DNA of 64,000 nt from an uncultured Oscillospiraceae bacterium (GCA_910588045.1 CAJUPS010000008.1:8594-72593); one strand, 5' to 3'; shown: positions 8,859-20,410, numbered from the stretch's first letter. Notes: a model not told the origin generated them from the letters alone. A program made the numbers and translations.

Positions 8859-9914
8859 TCAGCGAACCGGAATGACCACACCGGCCACCTCCAGCGAGGC
8901 GATCCGGTCCAGGTCCACCACCCGCAGTTCCGCCAGGCCCTCGCCGTTGGCGTTGTTCATGGCGTTGGTGTGGTTGGTAAAGCTGAAATAGGCCCCGCCC
9001 GGCCCGCCGAAAAAGAAGTCGGAGGCCAGGGTCATATTCCCATCCATGTCCAGCAGGCGGACAGTGGTCAGGATGTCTTCCCGATACCAATCCCCAAAAT
9101 CGACGGGGTAGGGTGTGGAGATATTGGTCCGGAGATACAGTCCCACCGGGGAGATGACAACCTCTTCCAATACCAGATGTTCCTCCTCACAGGGCAGTTC
9201 CACCATGGGCGCAAGCCGGAGGGCGTTGTCCGCGTAGTCGATGTCGATCCAGCCAAAGTCCCAGGCGCCCTCCTTGACCGGCTCCCGGTTCCAGTTGCGC
9301 GCGTCCCAGTCGTAGCCATGGTTCTCCACCAGGTCAACGAGCGTAAAGCGCATCCGCACGTGGTTGGACTCCCCCTCGGTCGTGTACCAGTTGTAGAGCA
9401 GGCGGATCTTGTTGTCCGTGGGATCGTCATCCGGCAGGGCGTAGAAGAAGCCCTTCGTGGTCCCGGGGACGGAGTGGTCATACTCGTTGTCCACGTGGAC
9501 CTCATAGTTGGTCCCGTCCAGCACGGTTCCCTCCGGCGCGGCGATCTCCACGCCCAAAAACGCCTGGAAGTCGTCCCCCACGCAGTCGGTGATGACGGCG
9601 GTCCAGCCGTCGTTCTCCGCCATCCGGCCCACCGTGCCGCTGGCCTGGTCGTAGCCCGCCTGGTCGCCGGTGAAGAATCCGCCCAGGGTGGGGGCCGCGT
9701 CGGTCTGGGCCACCGCCGCTGCGCTCAGTACCGACAGCAGTCCGATCACCGCCGCCACGGCCAGCACGTGCCGCGCCCGCAGGGGCCGCCTTCCCACACT
9801 CCGGCTCTCCGCCCTGCCCCGGCGGCCCAGGCTCTCCGTCAGGGCCCGCTTGCTCTCCTCCGTCAGCCGGACCCGATCCAGCTCGCTTTTGTAGCTCTCA
9901 AAATTCTCTTGCAT
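8859..9914 (-). CDS. Membrane anti-sigma-like protein (DUF4179-like) of the first ECF module
   Basis: 351 residues. A soluble N-terminal segment of about 48 residues (sigma-binding region expected here) is followed by one membrane helix (about 49-68, LAVAAVIGLLSVLSAAAVA). A large extracytoplasmic domain comes next, rich in beta-strand-like sequence and aromatic/acidic residues. Its start overlaps the sigma gene end by 17 nt. Layout and position are those of a DUF4179-type anti-sigma factor. The assignment is by architecture, since no zinc anti-sigma motif is visible. Confidence 0.7.
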   Translation of the reverse strand: MQENFESYKSELDRVRLTEESKRALTESLGRRGRAESRSVGRRPLRARHVLAVAAVIGLLSVLSAAAVAQTDAAPTLGGFFTGDQAGYDQASGTVGRMAENDGWTAVITDCVGDDFQAFLGVEIAAPEGTVLDGTNYEVHVDNEYDHSVPGTTKGFFYALPDDDPTDNKIRLLYNWYTTEGESNHVRMRFTLVDLVENHGYDWDARNWNREPVKEGAWDFGWIDIDYADNALRLAPMVELPCEEEHLVLEEVVISPVGLYLRTNISTPYPVDFGDWYREDILTTVRLLDMDGNMTLASDFFFGGPGGAYFSFTNHTNAMNNANGEGLAELRVVDLDRIASLEVAGVVIPVR

Positions 9915-10386
9915 ACTCCGTACCTCCCAGCATATTCCGCAATTTTTCCTTCCCGCGCTTCAGATGGGTGCTCACCAGCGCCGGGGACCGGCCCAGCAGG
10001 GCGGCGATCTCCCGCACCTCGTAGCCCTCGTAGTACCGCAGGAAGATCACCTCCCGGTACACGGCTGGCAGCGCCTGGACCAGCTCCAGCAGTCCGCCCT
10101 CCGGCTCCGGGTCCTCCACCGCCAGCTGGAGGGATTCGTCCAGCGGGACCCGGCGGCGGAACCAGGCGGTCTTCCGCCAGTTCTTGCACTCGTTCACCGC
10201 CAGACGGACCACCCAGGCCCGCTCCTGGACCTGGTCCGGGAAGTCCCGGGGATCCTCCAGCAGCTTGATGAGCACCGTCTGACACACGTCCTTGGCGTCG
10301 TCCAAGTCGCCCAGCCACGTCTTCCCGATCCGCACAAGCAGGTCGGCGTAGTGCGCCACCAGGTATTCCGCCCTCTCCTCGGTCAT
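9898..10386 (-). CDS. ECF-type RNA polymerase sigma factor (first module)
   Basis: 162 residues. Region 2 is near the N terminus (LDDAKDVCQTVLIKLLE, AWVVRLAVNECKNWRK). Region 4 holds the helix-turn-helix (LPAVYREVIFLRYYEGYEVREIAALLG, LVSTHLKRGKEKLR; quoted in parts). I chose ATG 10386 because AAAGGGGTG lies at the right spacing; ATG 10392 and GTG 10404 are in frame but poorer. It is probably held inactive by the overlapping downstream membrane protein and released by an envelope signal. Confidence 0.88.
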   Translation of the reverse strand: MTEERAEYLVAHYADLLVRIGKTWLGDLDDAKDVCQTVLIKLLEDPRDFPDQVQERAWVVRLAVNECKNWRKTAWFRRRVPLDESLQLAVEDPEPEGGLLELVQALPAVYREVIFLRYYEGYEVREIAALLGRSPALVSTHLKRGKEKLRNMLGGTEYAREF

Positions 10387-10554
10387 TGGCATCACCCCTT
10401 TCACTGAGAAAACAAGATGGAAGTGGGAAATCTGTCAGAAAAGCCAAAAAATTTTTCTTGGAAGGCGGACGGCAGGTTCGCTCTTGCATTTTTTCCCGAT
10501 TCATAGTACAATATGGGTCGTGTGCTCCGGGGCACGCCTTGTTGAACTTTTGTA

Positions 10555-10583
10555 TTGACGAAAAGGGAAAAAAGAAATATAGT
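10555..10583 (+). promoter_or_regulatory. SigA-type promoter before the 195-residue membrane protein
   Basis: TTGACG, a 17-nt A-rich spacer, then TATAGT, 67 nt before the start at 10650. The 10387-10649 gap also must hold the leftward promoter of the sigma gene, which I could not fix with confidence. Confidence 0.65.
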
Positions 10584-10649
10584 ATAGGGTAGAGAATGTG
10601 CCGCCCGGATTCCCGGGATCATGGACATAGACCAGGAGGGAGAAACCAG

Positions 10650-11237
10650 ATGTATTTTATCACAGGCGCTGTGGGCTTTCTGGCCTGCATCATTTTCATG
10701 GTGATACTGATTATATTTGCAATCCGAGGGAAGAAGTGCGTCGTGCCGATGACCGCCTTCGGGCTGTCGATTCTGCTCTTCCTGGGCAGCGGGTTCCTGT
10801 TTTCCCGCACGGCCCCCGACTTCGGCGGCCTGGAGTTCCTGGAGTTTCTTCTCAGGGACACCTCTGTTCCGCCGGACCTCACCGGGGAGTGGCGGGAGGC
10901 CGGCAGCGGCGACTCCTACCACGGGATCTATATTTCCGGCGACGTGATCGAGGTCTACTGGGTAACGGAGGGCGGAAACTCCCGGTCTCTCTACTGGGCG
11001 GGCACCTTTGAGACGCCGCCCAACGGGAAGGAGCCCTACACCTGGGTCTCTCAGAACGACACCCGGCGCACGTCGGCCGCCCAGCTGGCCTCCGGCGAGG
11101 CCACCAAGGAGTTTACATACCAGAACGGAAAACTCAGCTACCCCGCCAGCATCCTGGGGGTAAACAGCACCATTCGGGTGGTAAAGGAATCCTGGGGATA
11201 CTTCGGTCCCCCGGTCGTTGAAGAGGAAGCGGAATAA
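10650..11237 (+). CDS. Hypothetical membrane-anchored protein
   Basis: 195 residues from ATG 10650 (AGGAGGG upstream). Two membrane helices lie at about residues 1-23 and 30-50. An extracytoplasmic domain with lipocalin-like strand content follows (LTGEWREAGSG, YHGIYISGDVIEVYW). The GEW...YISG pattern resembles small secreted domains found in many Bacillota. No named family is claimed. It is divergent from the ECF gene and may be part of its regulon, but this is inference. Confidence 0.72.
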   Translation: MYFITGAVGFLACIIFMVILIIFAIRGKKCVVPMTAFGLSILLFLGSGFLFSRTAPDFGGLEFLEFLLRDTSVPPDLTGEWREAGSGDSYHGIYISGDVIEVYWVTEGGNSRSLYWAGTFETPPNGKEPYTWVSQNDTRRTSAAQLASGEATKEFTYQNGKLSYPASILGVNSTIRVVKESWGYFGPPVVEEEAE

Positions 11238-11243
11238 GCGCAG

Positions 11244-11282
11244 ACCGTCCGCACGGCGTATGGGCCGTGCGGACGGTTTTTT
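11244..11282 (+). terminator. Intrinsic terminator
   Basis: A 14-bp stem (11244-11257 with 11264-11277) is followed by six T residues, right after the stop codon of the 195-residue gene. Confidence 0.88.
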
Positions 11283-11287
11283 GCGAT

Positions 11288-11423
11288 TGTGTGTTGGGCT
11301 CTGCCCAAACCCGACAGGGGCGTCGCCCCGTGGGCCGCCCTTCGGGCGGCTTAGGGCTGGGGCCGCCTACGGCGGCCTAACGCCTGCACCCCACCACCCT
11401 TTGAAAAGGGTGGACCGAAACTT
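11288..11423. repeat. Palindrome-rich intergenic repeat, probable dispersed element
   Basis: Four short hairpins in a row: GGGC/GCCC, GGGGCG/CGCCCC, GCCGCC/GGCGGC twice. The segment ends with ACCCTTTGAAAAGGGT next to GGACCGAAACTTTT. This composition is typical of the short repeated elements of clostridial genomes. The last hairpin abuts the clpB stop codon and probably serves as its terminator. No coding potential was seen. Confidence 0.55.
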
Positions 11424-14012
<2,589 letters not shown>

Positions 14013-14064
14013 GGATTGCCTCCTCCGGACGGGCATTTGCCGTCCTCTTTTCTTATTCCCCTAT

Positions 14065-14093
14065 AGCATACACCCGTTCGCGGGAAATGTAAA
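14065..14093 (-). promoter_or_regulatory. clpB promoter
   Basis: Read leftward: TTTACA (14093-14088), a 17-nt spacer, then TATGCT (14070-14065). The CIRCE operator lies 8 nt upstream of the -35 box. Confidence 0.82.
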
Positions 14094-14101
14094 GAAGAAA
14101 A

Positions 14102-14128
14102 TTAGCACTCCCGTGACGAGAGTGCTAA
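14102..14128. promoter_or_regulatory. CIRCE operator (HrcA binding site)
   Basis: TTAGCACTC (14102-14110), nine spacer bases, then GAGTGCTAA (14120-14128): an exact match to the CIRCE consensus. Its place just upstream of the clpB -35 box means HrcA would block clpB transcription until heat stress. The stop codon of the hybrid kinase gene lies 24 bp away, so this hairpin may also shape that gene's transcript end. Confidence 0.96.
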
Positions 14129-14151
14129 TTTTCTGTGAACGATTTGTAAAT

Positions 14152-17100
14152 CTATCCGAGGATCTTGTCCAAGGTCTCCAGAAGCTTCTCAATGTGGATG
14201 GGCTTGGCAATATGGCCATTCATGCCGCACTTGAGCGCCGCCTGCTTGTCCTCCTCGAATGCGTTGGCCGTCATAGCCATAATGGGAATGCCCGCCCGCT
14301 GGGGATCGTCCAGAGAGCGAATGGCCTTGGCGGCCTCATAGCCGTCCATCACGGGCATCTGGATGTCCATCAGGATCAGTTGGTAGTGCCCCGGGTCGCT
14401 CCGACGGACCATCTCCACGGCTTCCCTGCCGTTCTCAGCGCACTCCAGGGAGAACCCCGCTTCCTCCAGGATGGCCACCGCGATTTCCCGGTTCAGCTCG
14501 TTGTCCTCCGCCAGCAGGATGCACCCGGCGTGCTTCCGGGCGGAGGCAGACGGGGCACTGACCAGCTCCTCCGAGCCCACGACGCCCCGCAGGCACCGGC
14601 GCAGCTCCGAGAGGAACAGGGGCTTGCTGCAAAAGGCGGTCACCCCCGCGGCCCGGGCCTCCTCCTCGATGTCGGACCAGTCGTAGGCGGTGAGCACGAT
14701 GATCGGCACGTCCTCCCCCATCTCCTTGCGCACGCGCCGGGCCACCTCCACGCCGTTGAGGTCCGGCAGCAGCCAGTCGATCACGTACACCGCGTAGTTG
14801 TCCCCCCGCATGACCGCCTGATGGGTGCGCAGCACCGCTTCCTTCCCCGAGAGGGTCCACTCTGCCCGCAGGCCGATTTGCTGGAGCATATAGCTGACGC
14901 TGTCGCAGGTGTTGAAGTCGTCGTCCACCACCAGCGCCCGGCACCCCGCCAGCTCCGGGATGGTCTGGGGCTCCCGCTCCCCGCCGCTGAGGCGGAAGGT
15001 CAGGCGCACGGTAAATTCGGTCCCTACGCCCTGCTCACTGGTGACAGAGATGGTTCCGTTCATCATGTCCACGATGTTCTTGGTGATCGCCATGCCCAGG
15101 CCGGTGCCCTGGATGCCGCTGATCGTGGAGTTGCGCTCCCGCTCGAAGGGCTCAAAGATCCGCTCCACGAACTCCTGGCTCATGCCAATACCCGTGTCCC
15201 GGACGGTGAACTCGAAGTTGGCATAGCCCGCAGGAGCGCCGGGCTTCTCCACGACCCGGATGGTGACGATCCCCCCGGCTGGGGTGTACTTCACCGCGTT
15301 GCTCAGGAGATTGAGCAGCAGCTGGTTGAGCCGCAGCCGGTCGCAGCAGATCTCCTCGTCCACCACGTCCACCGCGTCGATATACAGCTCCAGACGCTTC
15401 GCGTGGGTCTCCGCCTGGACGATGCTGCGCAGGCCATGGAGGATGTCCGGCAGACTACAGGGCGCCTCCTCCAGGTGCATCTTGCCGCTCTCGATGCGGC
15501 TCATATCCAGGATGTCGTTAATCAGGCTGAGGAGGTGGTTGCCGGAGGTCATGATCTTCTTGAGGTATTCCGCCACCAACTCGTGCTGCTCAATATGGGC
15601 GATGGCCAGGGCGGTGAAACCCACGATGGCGTTCATGGGGGTGCGAATGTCGTGGGACATGTTGGAGAGGAAGACGCTCTTCGCCTTGCTGGCCCGGTTG
15701 GCCTGGAGAAGCGCGTCCTCCAGAAGGTTCTTCTTCTCCATCTCGCTGCGGGTCTCCTCGTCCACGCTGCGCAGACCCAGCACGACTCCGCGGGTCCCGT
15801 CCCAGGCGCCCGCCTGTACGGCCTTCATCTGGTAATACTCCATGCCGCCGTCGCGGTCTACGCGGTAGTTGACGTAGTACGAGCTCTTCCCCTCCAGCTC
15901 CTTCGTGATCCACGCCGGAGACACCGCCTGCCGAAGCATCGCCTGGTCCTCCGTATACACGCACTCCTCTATGTACCGCCCCATGCTGCCCTCCAGGGAG
16001 ACCTGGCCATTGAAAATGGCGGCCAGCTTCGCATGGCTCCCGTCCGCCACCCGGAGCGGATAGCCCAGAGACGTGTCCAGGTCAAAAAAGCACACCAGGC
16101 TGTAGTCGCTGCTCAACGCCTGGATCAACTCCGCATGACGGCGGTCCGCCTCGGCCCGCTCCTGCTTCTGGGCGGTGTAATCCAGCAGGAAGCGCTGATA
16201 GAACCTCTCCCCGTTCTCCTCCACCAGCTTGATGTTGCCCAGCACGTGGACCATACGCCCATCCCGGTGGAGTACGCGGTACTCCACACTGACACTGTCG
16301 CCCGGCTGCTTGAGGGAGCGGATGCTGCCGCGCAGCTTGGGTTTGTCCTCCTCAAGCACGGAGTTGGCCACGGTCTGGAAGCCGTCGTCGAGCATCTCCT
16401 CCAGGGACGCGTAGCCCAGAATCTCCAGGGCCGCCCGGTTGATGCTGATAATCTGGGTCCCGCTCAGGGAGTGGTAAATCACGCCGCAGTCCATGGAGGT
16501 AAAGATGGTCTCCAGGGTGCGGTTTTTCTGCCTTAGGGCGTCCTCATAGGCCCGCTCCTGGGTGACGTCGATGCCCACGCCCACGGTGCCCATGACGCTG
16601 CCGTCCCGATCATACAGGGGCGATTTATAGGTGGTCAGGGTGCGCATCCCCTCGCCGGTCTGGATCGTCTCCTCGGAAATGTGGGTCCGCCGGGTCTCCA
16701 TCACCACCCGCTCTGACTCGATGCACGCGGGATCATCCTGTTCCACATCCCAGATGTAGGCATGGCCCCGGTCCTGGATCTGCTCATGGGTCTTGCCCAC
16801 GGTCTGGCAGAAGCTGTCGTTCACCTTCTTATGGATACCGTCACGGTCCTTGTACCACACCAGGCTGGGGATGCTGTTGATGGCGGCATCCAGGTACTGG
16901 CGGGACTCCCAGGCATCCGTCTCCACCTTATAGGCCCGCATCCAGCGCACAAACCGGAAGCGGAGCTCCTGCGCCGTGAGAGGGTCGGGCCACACGTCGT
17001 CCGCCTGCGCCCAGACGTCATCCAGGGGCTGCGCCCGGTCGAGGATCAGAATCAGCCGGGCCTCCGGCCTCTTGGCCGCCGTCAGGACCTCCAGCGCACC

Positions 17101-17277
17101 GGAGGTGCCGCACAGATTGGCCAGGATCACATCGGCCTGCGCCGCCAGCGCCGCCTCTGGCGCCTCACTCATCGTAAATTCATGGGTAAAATGTTCCTGG
17201 GGCGGGACATCTCGGACAGCATCCCACAAACTAGACCGGCTGCCCGTCAGATAAAATCGAACATGGCAATGGTACAT
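14152..17277 (-). CDS. Hybrid sensor histidine kinase with pseudo-receiver, three PAS domains and two receivers
   Basis: 1041 residues from ATG 17277, preceded by GGAGGAAAATTTT; ten upstream codons lack a ribosome site. Residues 1-125 look like a receiver fold whose phospho-Asp is replaced (DVILANLCG). Three PAS domains follow (about 135-255, 260-375 and 385-520). The kinase core has the H box NMSHDIRTPMNAI, and ATP-binding motifs DTGIGMS and GTGLGMAI. Receiver 1 (VIDWLLPDLNG) and receiver 2 (LILMDIQMPVMDG) each keep Asp and Lys. No membrane segment is visible, so it is probably cytoplasmic. Its output is unknown: there is no DNA-binding, GGDEF or HPt domain. Confidence 0.93.
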   Translation of the reverse strand: MYHCHVRFYLTGSRSSLWDAVRDVPPQEHFTHEFTMSEAPEAALAAQADVILANLCGTSGALEVLTAAKRPEARLILILDRAQPLDDVWAQADDVWPDPLTAQELRFRFVRWMRAYKVETDAWESRQYLDAAINSIPSLVWYKDRDGIHKKVNDSFCQTVGKTHEQIQDRGHAYIWDVEQDDPACIESERVVMETRRTHISEETIQTGEGMRTLTTYKSPLYDRDGSVMGTVGVGIDVTQERAYEDALRQKNRTLETIFTSMDCGVIYHSLSGTQIISINRAALEILGYASLEEMLDDGFQTVANSVLEEDKPKLRGSIRSLKQPGDSVSVEYRVLHRDGRMVHVLGNIKLVEENGERFYQRFLLDYTAQKQERAEADRRHAELIQALSSDYSLVCFFDLDTSLGYPLRVADGSHAKLAAIFNGQVSLEGSMGRYIEECVYTEDQAMLRQAVSPAWITKELEGKSSYYVNYRVDRDGGMEYYQMKAVQAGAWDGTRGVVLGLRSVDEETRSEMEKKNLLEDALLQANRASKAKSVFLSNMSHDIRTPMNAIVGFTALAIAHIEQHELVAEYLKKIMTSGNHLLSLINDILDMSRIESGKMHLEEAPCSLPDILHGLRSIVQAETHAKRLELYIDAVDVVDEEICCDRLRLNQLLLNLLSNAVKYTPAGGIVTIRVVEKPGAPAGYANFEFTVRDTGIGMSQEFVERIFEPFERERNSTISGIQGTGLGMAITKNIVDMMNGTISVTSEQGVGTEFTVRLTFRLSGGEREPQTIPELAGCRALVVDDDFNTCDSVSYMLQQIGLRAEWTLSGKEAVLRTHQAVMRGDNYAVYVIDWLLPDLNGVEVARRVRKEMGEDVPIIVLTAYDWSDIEEEARAAGVTAFCSKPLFLSELRRCLRGVVGSEELVSAPSASARKHAGCILLAEDNELNREIAVAILEEAGFSLECAENGREAVEMVRRSDPGHYQLILMDIQMPVMDGYEAAKAIRSLDDPQRAGIPIMAMTANAFEEDKQAALKCGMNGHIAKPIHIEKLLETLDKILG

Positions 17278-17308
17278 AAAATTTTCCTCCGCACTCCATA
17301 TACGCATG

Positions 17309-17338
17309 AATATATCTTTATTATATTCTACCTGTCAA
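17309..17338 (-). promoter_or_regulatory. Promoter of the hybrid kinase
   Basis: Leftward TTGACA (17338-17333), an 18-nt spacer, then TATATT (17314-17309), 32 nt before the chosen start. Confidence 0.6.
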
Positions 17339-17519
17339 GGAGGCGGATGTCAAGGATGGAAATTTTTTGTCCCATTTCTCTTTCGCGCGGGCCGCCCTGA
17401 CGGGCGGCGCTCTTTTCGCGGTCAAAAACCTGCCGTTTGCGGACATTTCCGCACAGCGCCCGGTTTTCTGCTATGATGCAGGTACATCAAGGAAGCAACG
17501 CTTCAAGGAGGAAACAGTT

Positions 17520-17696
17520 ATGCGTCATGTTTATATTCGCGGTATCCTGGCTCTGACCTGGCTGGCGGCGGCGGTCGTCAGCGGCGTGTCCGGCAATCTG
17601 GAGTTGACCGGGCTCTATGTCCTGATGGGGGCCGCCTTCGGGTATTCCGCCTGCGCCTCCCGGAAAAAAGCCAAGAGCGGTAAGGGGGAGCGCTGA
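17520..17696 (+). CDS. Small membrane protein of the second ABC operon
   Basis: 58 residues from ATG 17520, after AAGGAGGAAACAGTT. Two hydrophobic stretches (about residues 6-24 and 29-46) are followed by a basic tail (SRKKAKSGKGER). It ends 2 nt before the ATPase start, so it is co-translated with that transporter. No family recognised. It could be a leader or assembly partner of the exporter. Confidence 0.7.
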   Translation: MRHVYIRGILALTWLAAAVVSGVSGNLELTGLYVLMGAAFGYSACASRKKAKSGKGER

Positions 17697-17698
17697 CC

Positions 17699-18406
17699 AT
17701 GGGCGGGAACATCCTGGAGCTGCAAAATCTCTGCGCCTGGTACAGCGAGGGGAAGAACGTGCTGTCGGACTTCTCCCTCCAGCTGCGCCGCCACGAGGTG
17801 GTAGGACTGATTGGCCTCAACGGGGCCGGGAAGACTACCTTCCTGAAAACCCTGTCCGGTCTGCATGAGGGGTTCCGCTGCGACGGCATCTATTGGGGCG
17901 GCCGACCGACCGCCTTCCGGGACAGGGGGTTCAAGCTAAGTCGATACACCGTCTTTGCCGAGGACAACTCCTTCCAGTATTTCACCTTCCGGGAGTACCT
18001 GTCCTATGCGGCGGCGGCGTACAAGAAGGCGCTGCCGGATGCGGCGGAGCTGGTACGTGGCTTTCACTTTGAGGACTACACCGACACGCTGCTGAAGGAC
18101 CTGTCCACCGGCAGCAAGAAAAAGGCGTTTCTCATTACCGCCTTTGCCCTGAAGCCGGAGCTGCTTCTGCTGGATGAGCCGGTGAACGGACTGGACTTTC
18201 AGAGCACGGAGTACCTGTACAAACTGATGGCCGGGTACAAGGAGCATGGGACGCTCCTCTTCTCCTCCCACGTCCTGGAGAGCATCACCCTGACCTCCGA
18301 CCGGGTGCTGGTACTGGAGGACGGGCAGATCCGTCGGAACTTTGCGGGCGGCGAAATCAGCGCCGCGAACATTCGGGAGGCCCTGCATGATGAAAATGAG
18401 CTTTGA
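17699..18406 (+). CDS. ABC transporter ATP-binding protein (ABC-2 type)
   Basis: 235 residues. Walker A is GLNGAGKTT, Walker B is LLLLDEPVNGLD, and the switch His is in FSSHVLES. The signature region is unusual: DLSTGSKKKAFLITAF, with STGSKKK in place of LSGGQ, as seen in some lantibiotic-type ATPases. The Walker A to Walker B spacing is normal. It overlaps the downstream permease by 20 nt. Role: energising export or resistance; substrate unknown. Confidence 0.9.
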   Translation: MGGNILELQNLCAWYSEGKNVLSDFSLQLRRHEVVGLIGLNGAGKTTFLKTLSGLHEGFRCDGIYWGGRPTAFRDRGFKLSRYTVFAEDNSFQYFTFREYLSYAAAAYKKALPDAAELVRGFHFEDYTDTLLKDLSTGSKKKAFLITAFALKPELLLLDEPVNGLDFQSTEYLYKLMAGYKEHGTLLFSSHVLESITLTSDRVLVLEDGQIRRNFAGGEISAANIREALHDENEL

Positions 18407-19406
18407 AGTGACGGCCAGGAAGCTGTTTGGCGTCAGATATGAGCGGCTGACCAGGACGCTCTTTCTGGAGCTGGTGATCTTCTGGGGGCTGCACATCTCC
18501 GGGTTCCGAATGGAGATCGCCCCCTCCATCCTGTACCTGATGTCCGCCGCCTTCTCCGCCGGGCTCATGTGGCAGGCCCTCTCCGCCGGGGACAACCGGA
18601 CCAACATGGAGAATATGTTCATGCTCCCCTTTGAAGGCCGGAGTCTGATCGTCTCCTATGTGGCCGCCCTGGGGACCTACACCCTGCTGACCCGGACCGC
18701 CGGACTGCTGGCAGTTGTATGGGCGGTCTCTGACTGGCGCTGGACGGAGATTCTGGTGAGTATCCTCTGCGCCCTGGCCGCCATTGTGGCCGCGTCCTGC
18801 CTCTATCCCCTGCGCCTGGGACGCTCGGACGCCTACGCCTTTTATGTCCAGCCGACCGGCCGTAGGCGGACGGTAAAAGTCCACCGCCGCCCCTCCGTGT
18901 GGCGCTATCTGTTCCGCTACCTGATGGGACACAAGAATTATCTGGTCAACACCGCCGCTATGTGGGGCGTGGCCTGCGTCCTGCCGGTGCTGCTGGGACA
19001 GCTGGAGGCGCGGTTTGTCCTCCCCATCGGCTTTGCCATCCTCTCTCTGAACACCCCCATCTGCATCCTGCTGTCCTGCGATCCGGCGCTGGAACGGGCG
19101 GTGCGGTTTCTGCCGGGACAGCAAACGGCGTTCTGCGTCCCCTACTGCCTGTTCATTTCTGTGTGTAATCTGGCCGCGGACATCGTTTTCCTGTGCAGCT
19201 GGCAAATCCAGGTCGGCGGGATCGCCCCGCGTTATGTTGTGATGGCCGCGTTCTTTGCCCTCCTGAGCGCAACCGGCTCCGTCCTGCTGGAGTGGTACTG
19301 CCCCATCCGGGGGTGGAAGATCGAAAGCGACCTCTGGCACCACCCGAGAAAATATGTTGTACCGGCTGTCATGCTCCTGCTGGCCGGATTGGTGAGCATG
19401 TTCTAA
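18387..19406 (+). CDS. Multi-pass ABC permease partner
   Basis: 339 residues from ATG 18387; GGGAGG lies 6 nt upstream inside the ATPase gene, and ATG 18390 is an equal alternative. About eight hydrophobic segments are visible, including 25-45, 48-65, 90-110, 118-140, 195-215, 222-240, 260-285 and 295-320. There is a basic cytoplasmic loop in the middle (GRRRTVKVHRRPS). No named permease family is evident, but tight coupling with the ATPase makes the role likely. Confidence 0.8.
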   Translation: MMKMSFEVTARKLFGVRYERLTRTLFLELVIFWGLHISGFRMEIAPSILYLMSAAFSAGLMWQALSAGDNRTNMENMFMLPFEGRSLIVSYVAALGTYTLLTRTAGLLAVVWAVSDWRWTEILVSILCALAAIVAASCLYPLRLGRSDAYAFYVQPTGRRRTVKVHRRPSVWRYLFRYLMGHKNYLVNTAAMWGVACVLPVLLGQLEARFVLPIGFAILSLNTPICILLSCDPALERAVRFLPGQQTAFCVPYCLFISVCNLAADIVFLCSWQIQVGGIAPRYVVMAAFFALLSATGSVLLEWYCPIRGWKIESDLWHHPRKYVVPAVMLLLAGLVSMF

Positions 19407-19412
19407 AAAAGT

Positions 19413-19452
19413 GGAGACGCAAGGAGGCCATCCTGCGTCTCCGTTTTTCTTA
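19413..19452 (+). terminator. Intrinsic terminator
   Basis: GGAGACGCA pairs with TGCGTCTCC around a 12-nt loop, then GTTTTTCTT. It closes the second ABC operon. Confidence 0.88.
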
Positions 19453-19561
19453 ATTTTTCCCTGATATGATTGTGAAAAGCCCTTCTTTCCTTTATACTGT
19501 TCCCAGAAGCACAATCCCCGGAGACTTCCCCAACTATTTTGTCAACATAGGAGGCAGAGAG

Positions 19562-20245
19562 ATGAATACGCAGATGATTTTGGACTACTTGACGGACCTG
19601 AGCGCCAACAATAACCGGGAATGGTATCACGCCCACAAGGCCGCGTACCAGGCGGCCAATGCACAATTTGAGGAACTGCTCCAGGCGCTGATCCTCCGAA
19701 TCGGGGAATTTGACGGCAGCATTCTCGGCCACGCCCCCAAGGACCTGACCTTCAAGCTGGTTCGGGACACCAGATTCAGCCACGACAAATCCCCCTACAA
19801 CCCCGCATTCCGGGCGCACATCTCGTCCATGGGAAAGCTGCCGATCCCGGTGGGCTACTACCTGATGCTCAAGCCGGGCGGACGATCCTTCCTGGGCGGC
19901 GGTCTGTTCGCGGATATGTTCAAGGATGCCACCAGGATGGTGCGGGACTATATCTCGGAGCATGGCGGCAAGTGGGAGGCAGTCATCACCGCCCCCTCTT
20001 TTCAGGAGTGCTTCACCGTGAGCGGTACTGCTCTGAAAAATGTTCCGGCCGGATACGACAAGGAGCATCCCCAGGCGGCGTATTTGAAATATAAGAGCTG
20101 GTATCTGGAATATCCGCTCCAGGACGAGGCGCTTGCAGACAGTGAGGGGTTCCTGTCCCATGCGGTGGACATCTTCCGTCGGATGAAGCCATTCAATGAT
20201 TATCTGAACCGCGCCCTTGTGGACTTCAAAATGCCGGAGAGATAG
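19562..20245 (+). CDS. DUF2461 family protein
   Basis: 227 residues from ATG 19562 (GGAGGCAGAGAG upstream). It begins with the family hallmark of a short helix, then NNREWYHAHKAAYQ. Further conserved blocks are KLVRDTRFSHDKSPYNPAFRAH (in parts) and PVGYYLMLKPGG with SFLGGGLF. The family (TIGR02453) is widespread and its biochemical function is not established. It stands alone with its own promoter region. Confidence 0.9.
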   Translation: MNTQMILDYLTDLSANNNREWYHAHKAAYQAANAQFEELLQALILRIGEFDGSILGHAPKDLTFKLVRDTRFSHDKSPYNPAFRAHISSMGKLPIPVGYYLMLKPGGRSFLGGGLFADMFKDATRMVRDYISEHGGKWEAVITAPSFQECFTVSGTALKNVPAGYDKEHPQAAYLKYKSWYLEYPLQDEALADSEGFLSHAVDIFRRMKPFNDYLNRALVDFKMPER

Positions 20246-20410
20246 GCCCACCGGGCAAGTCCGCGGATACTCAAACCGCATAGAAGCGAAAAAGCATTTC
20301 ATGACACTCAGAGCGCATTTCATGACGAAAGCCTTGCAGCGGTCCGCTTTCCCCGATAAACTGAATGAAGCAGCGCTTAACAACATCTATATCCAGAAAG
20401 GGGAACGGAC

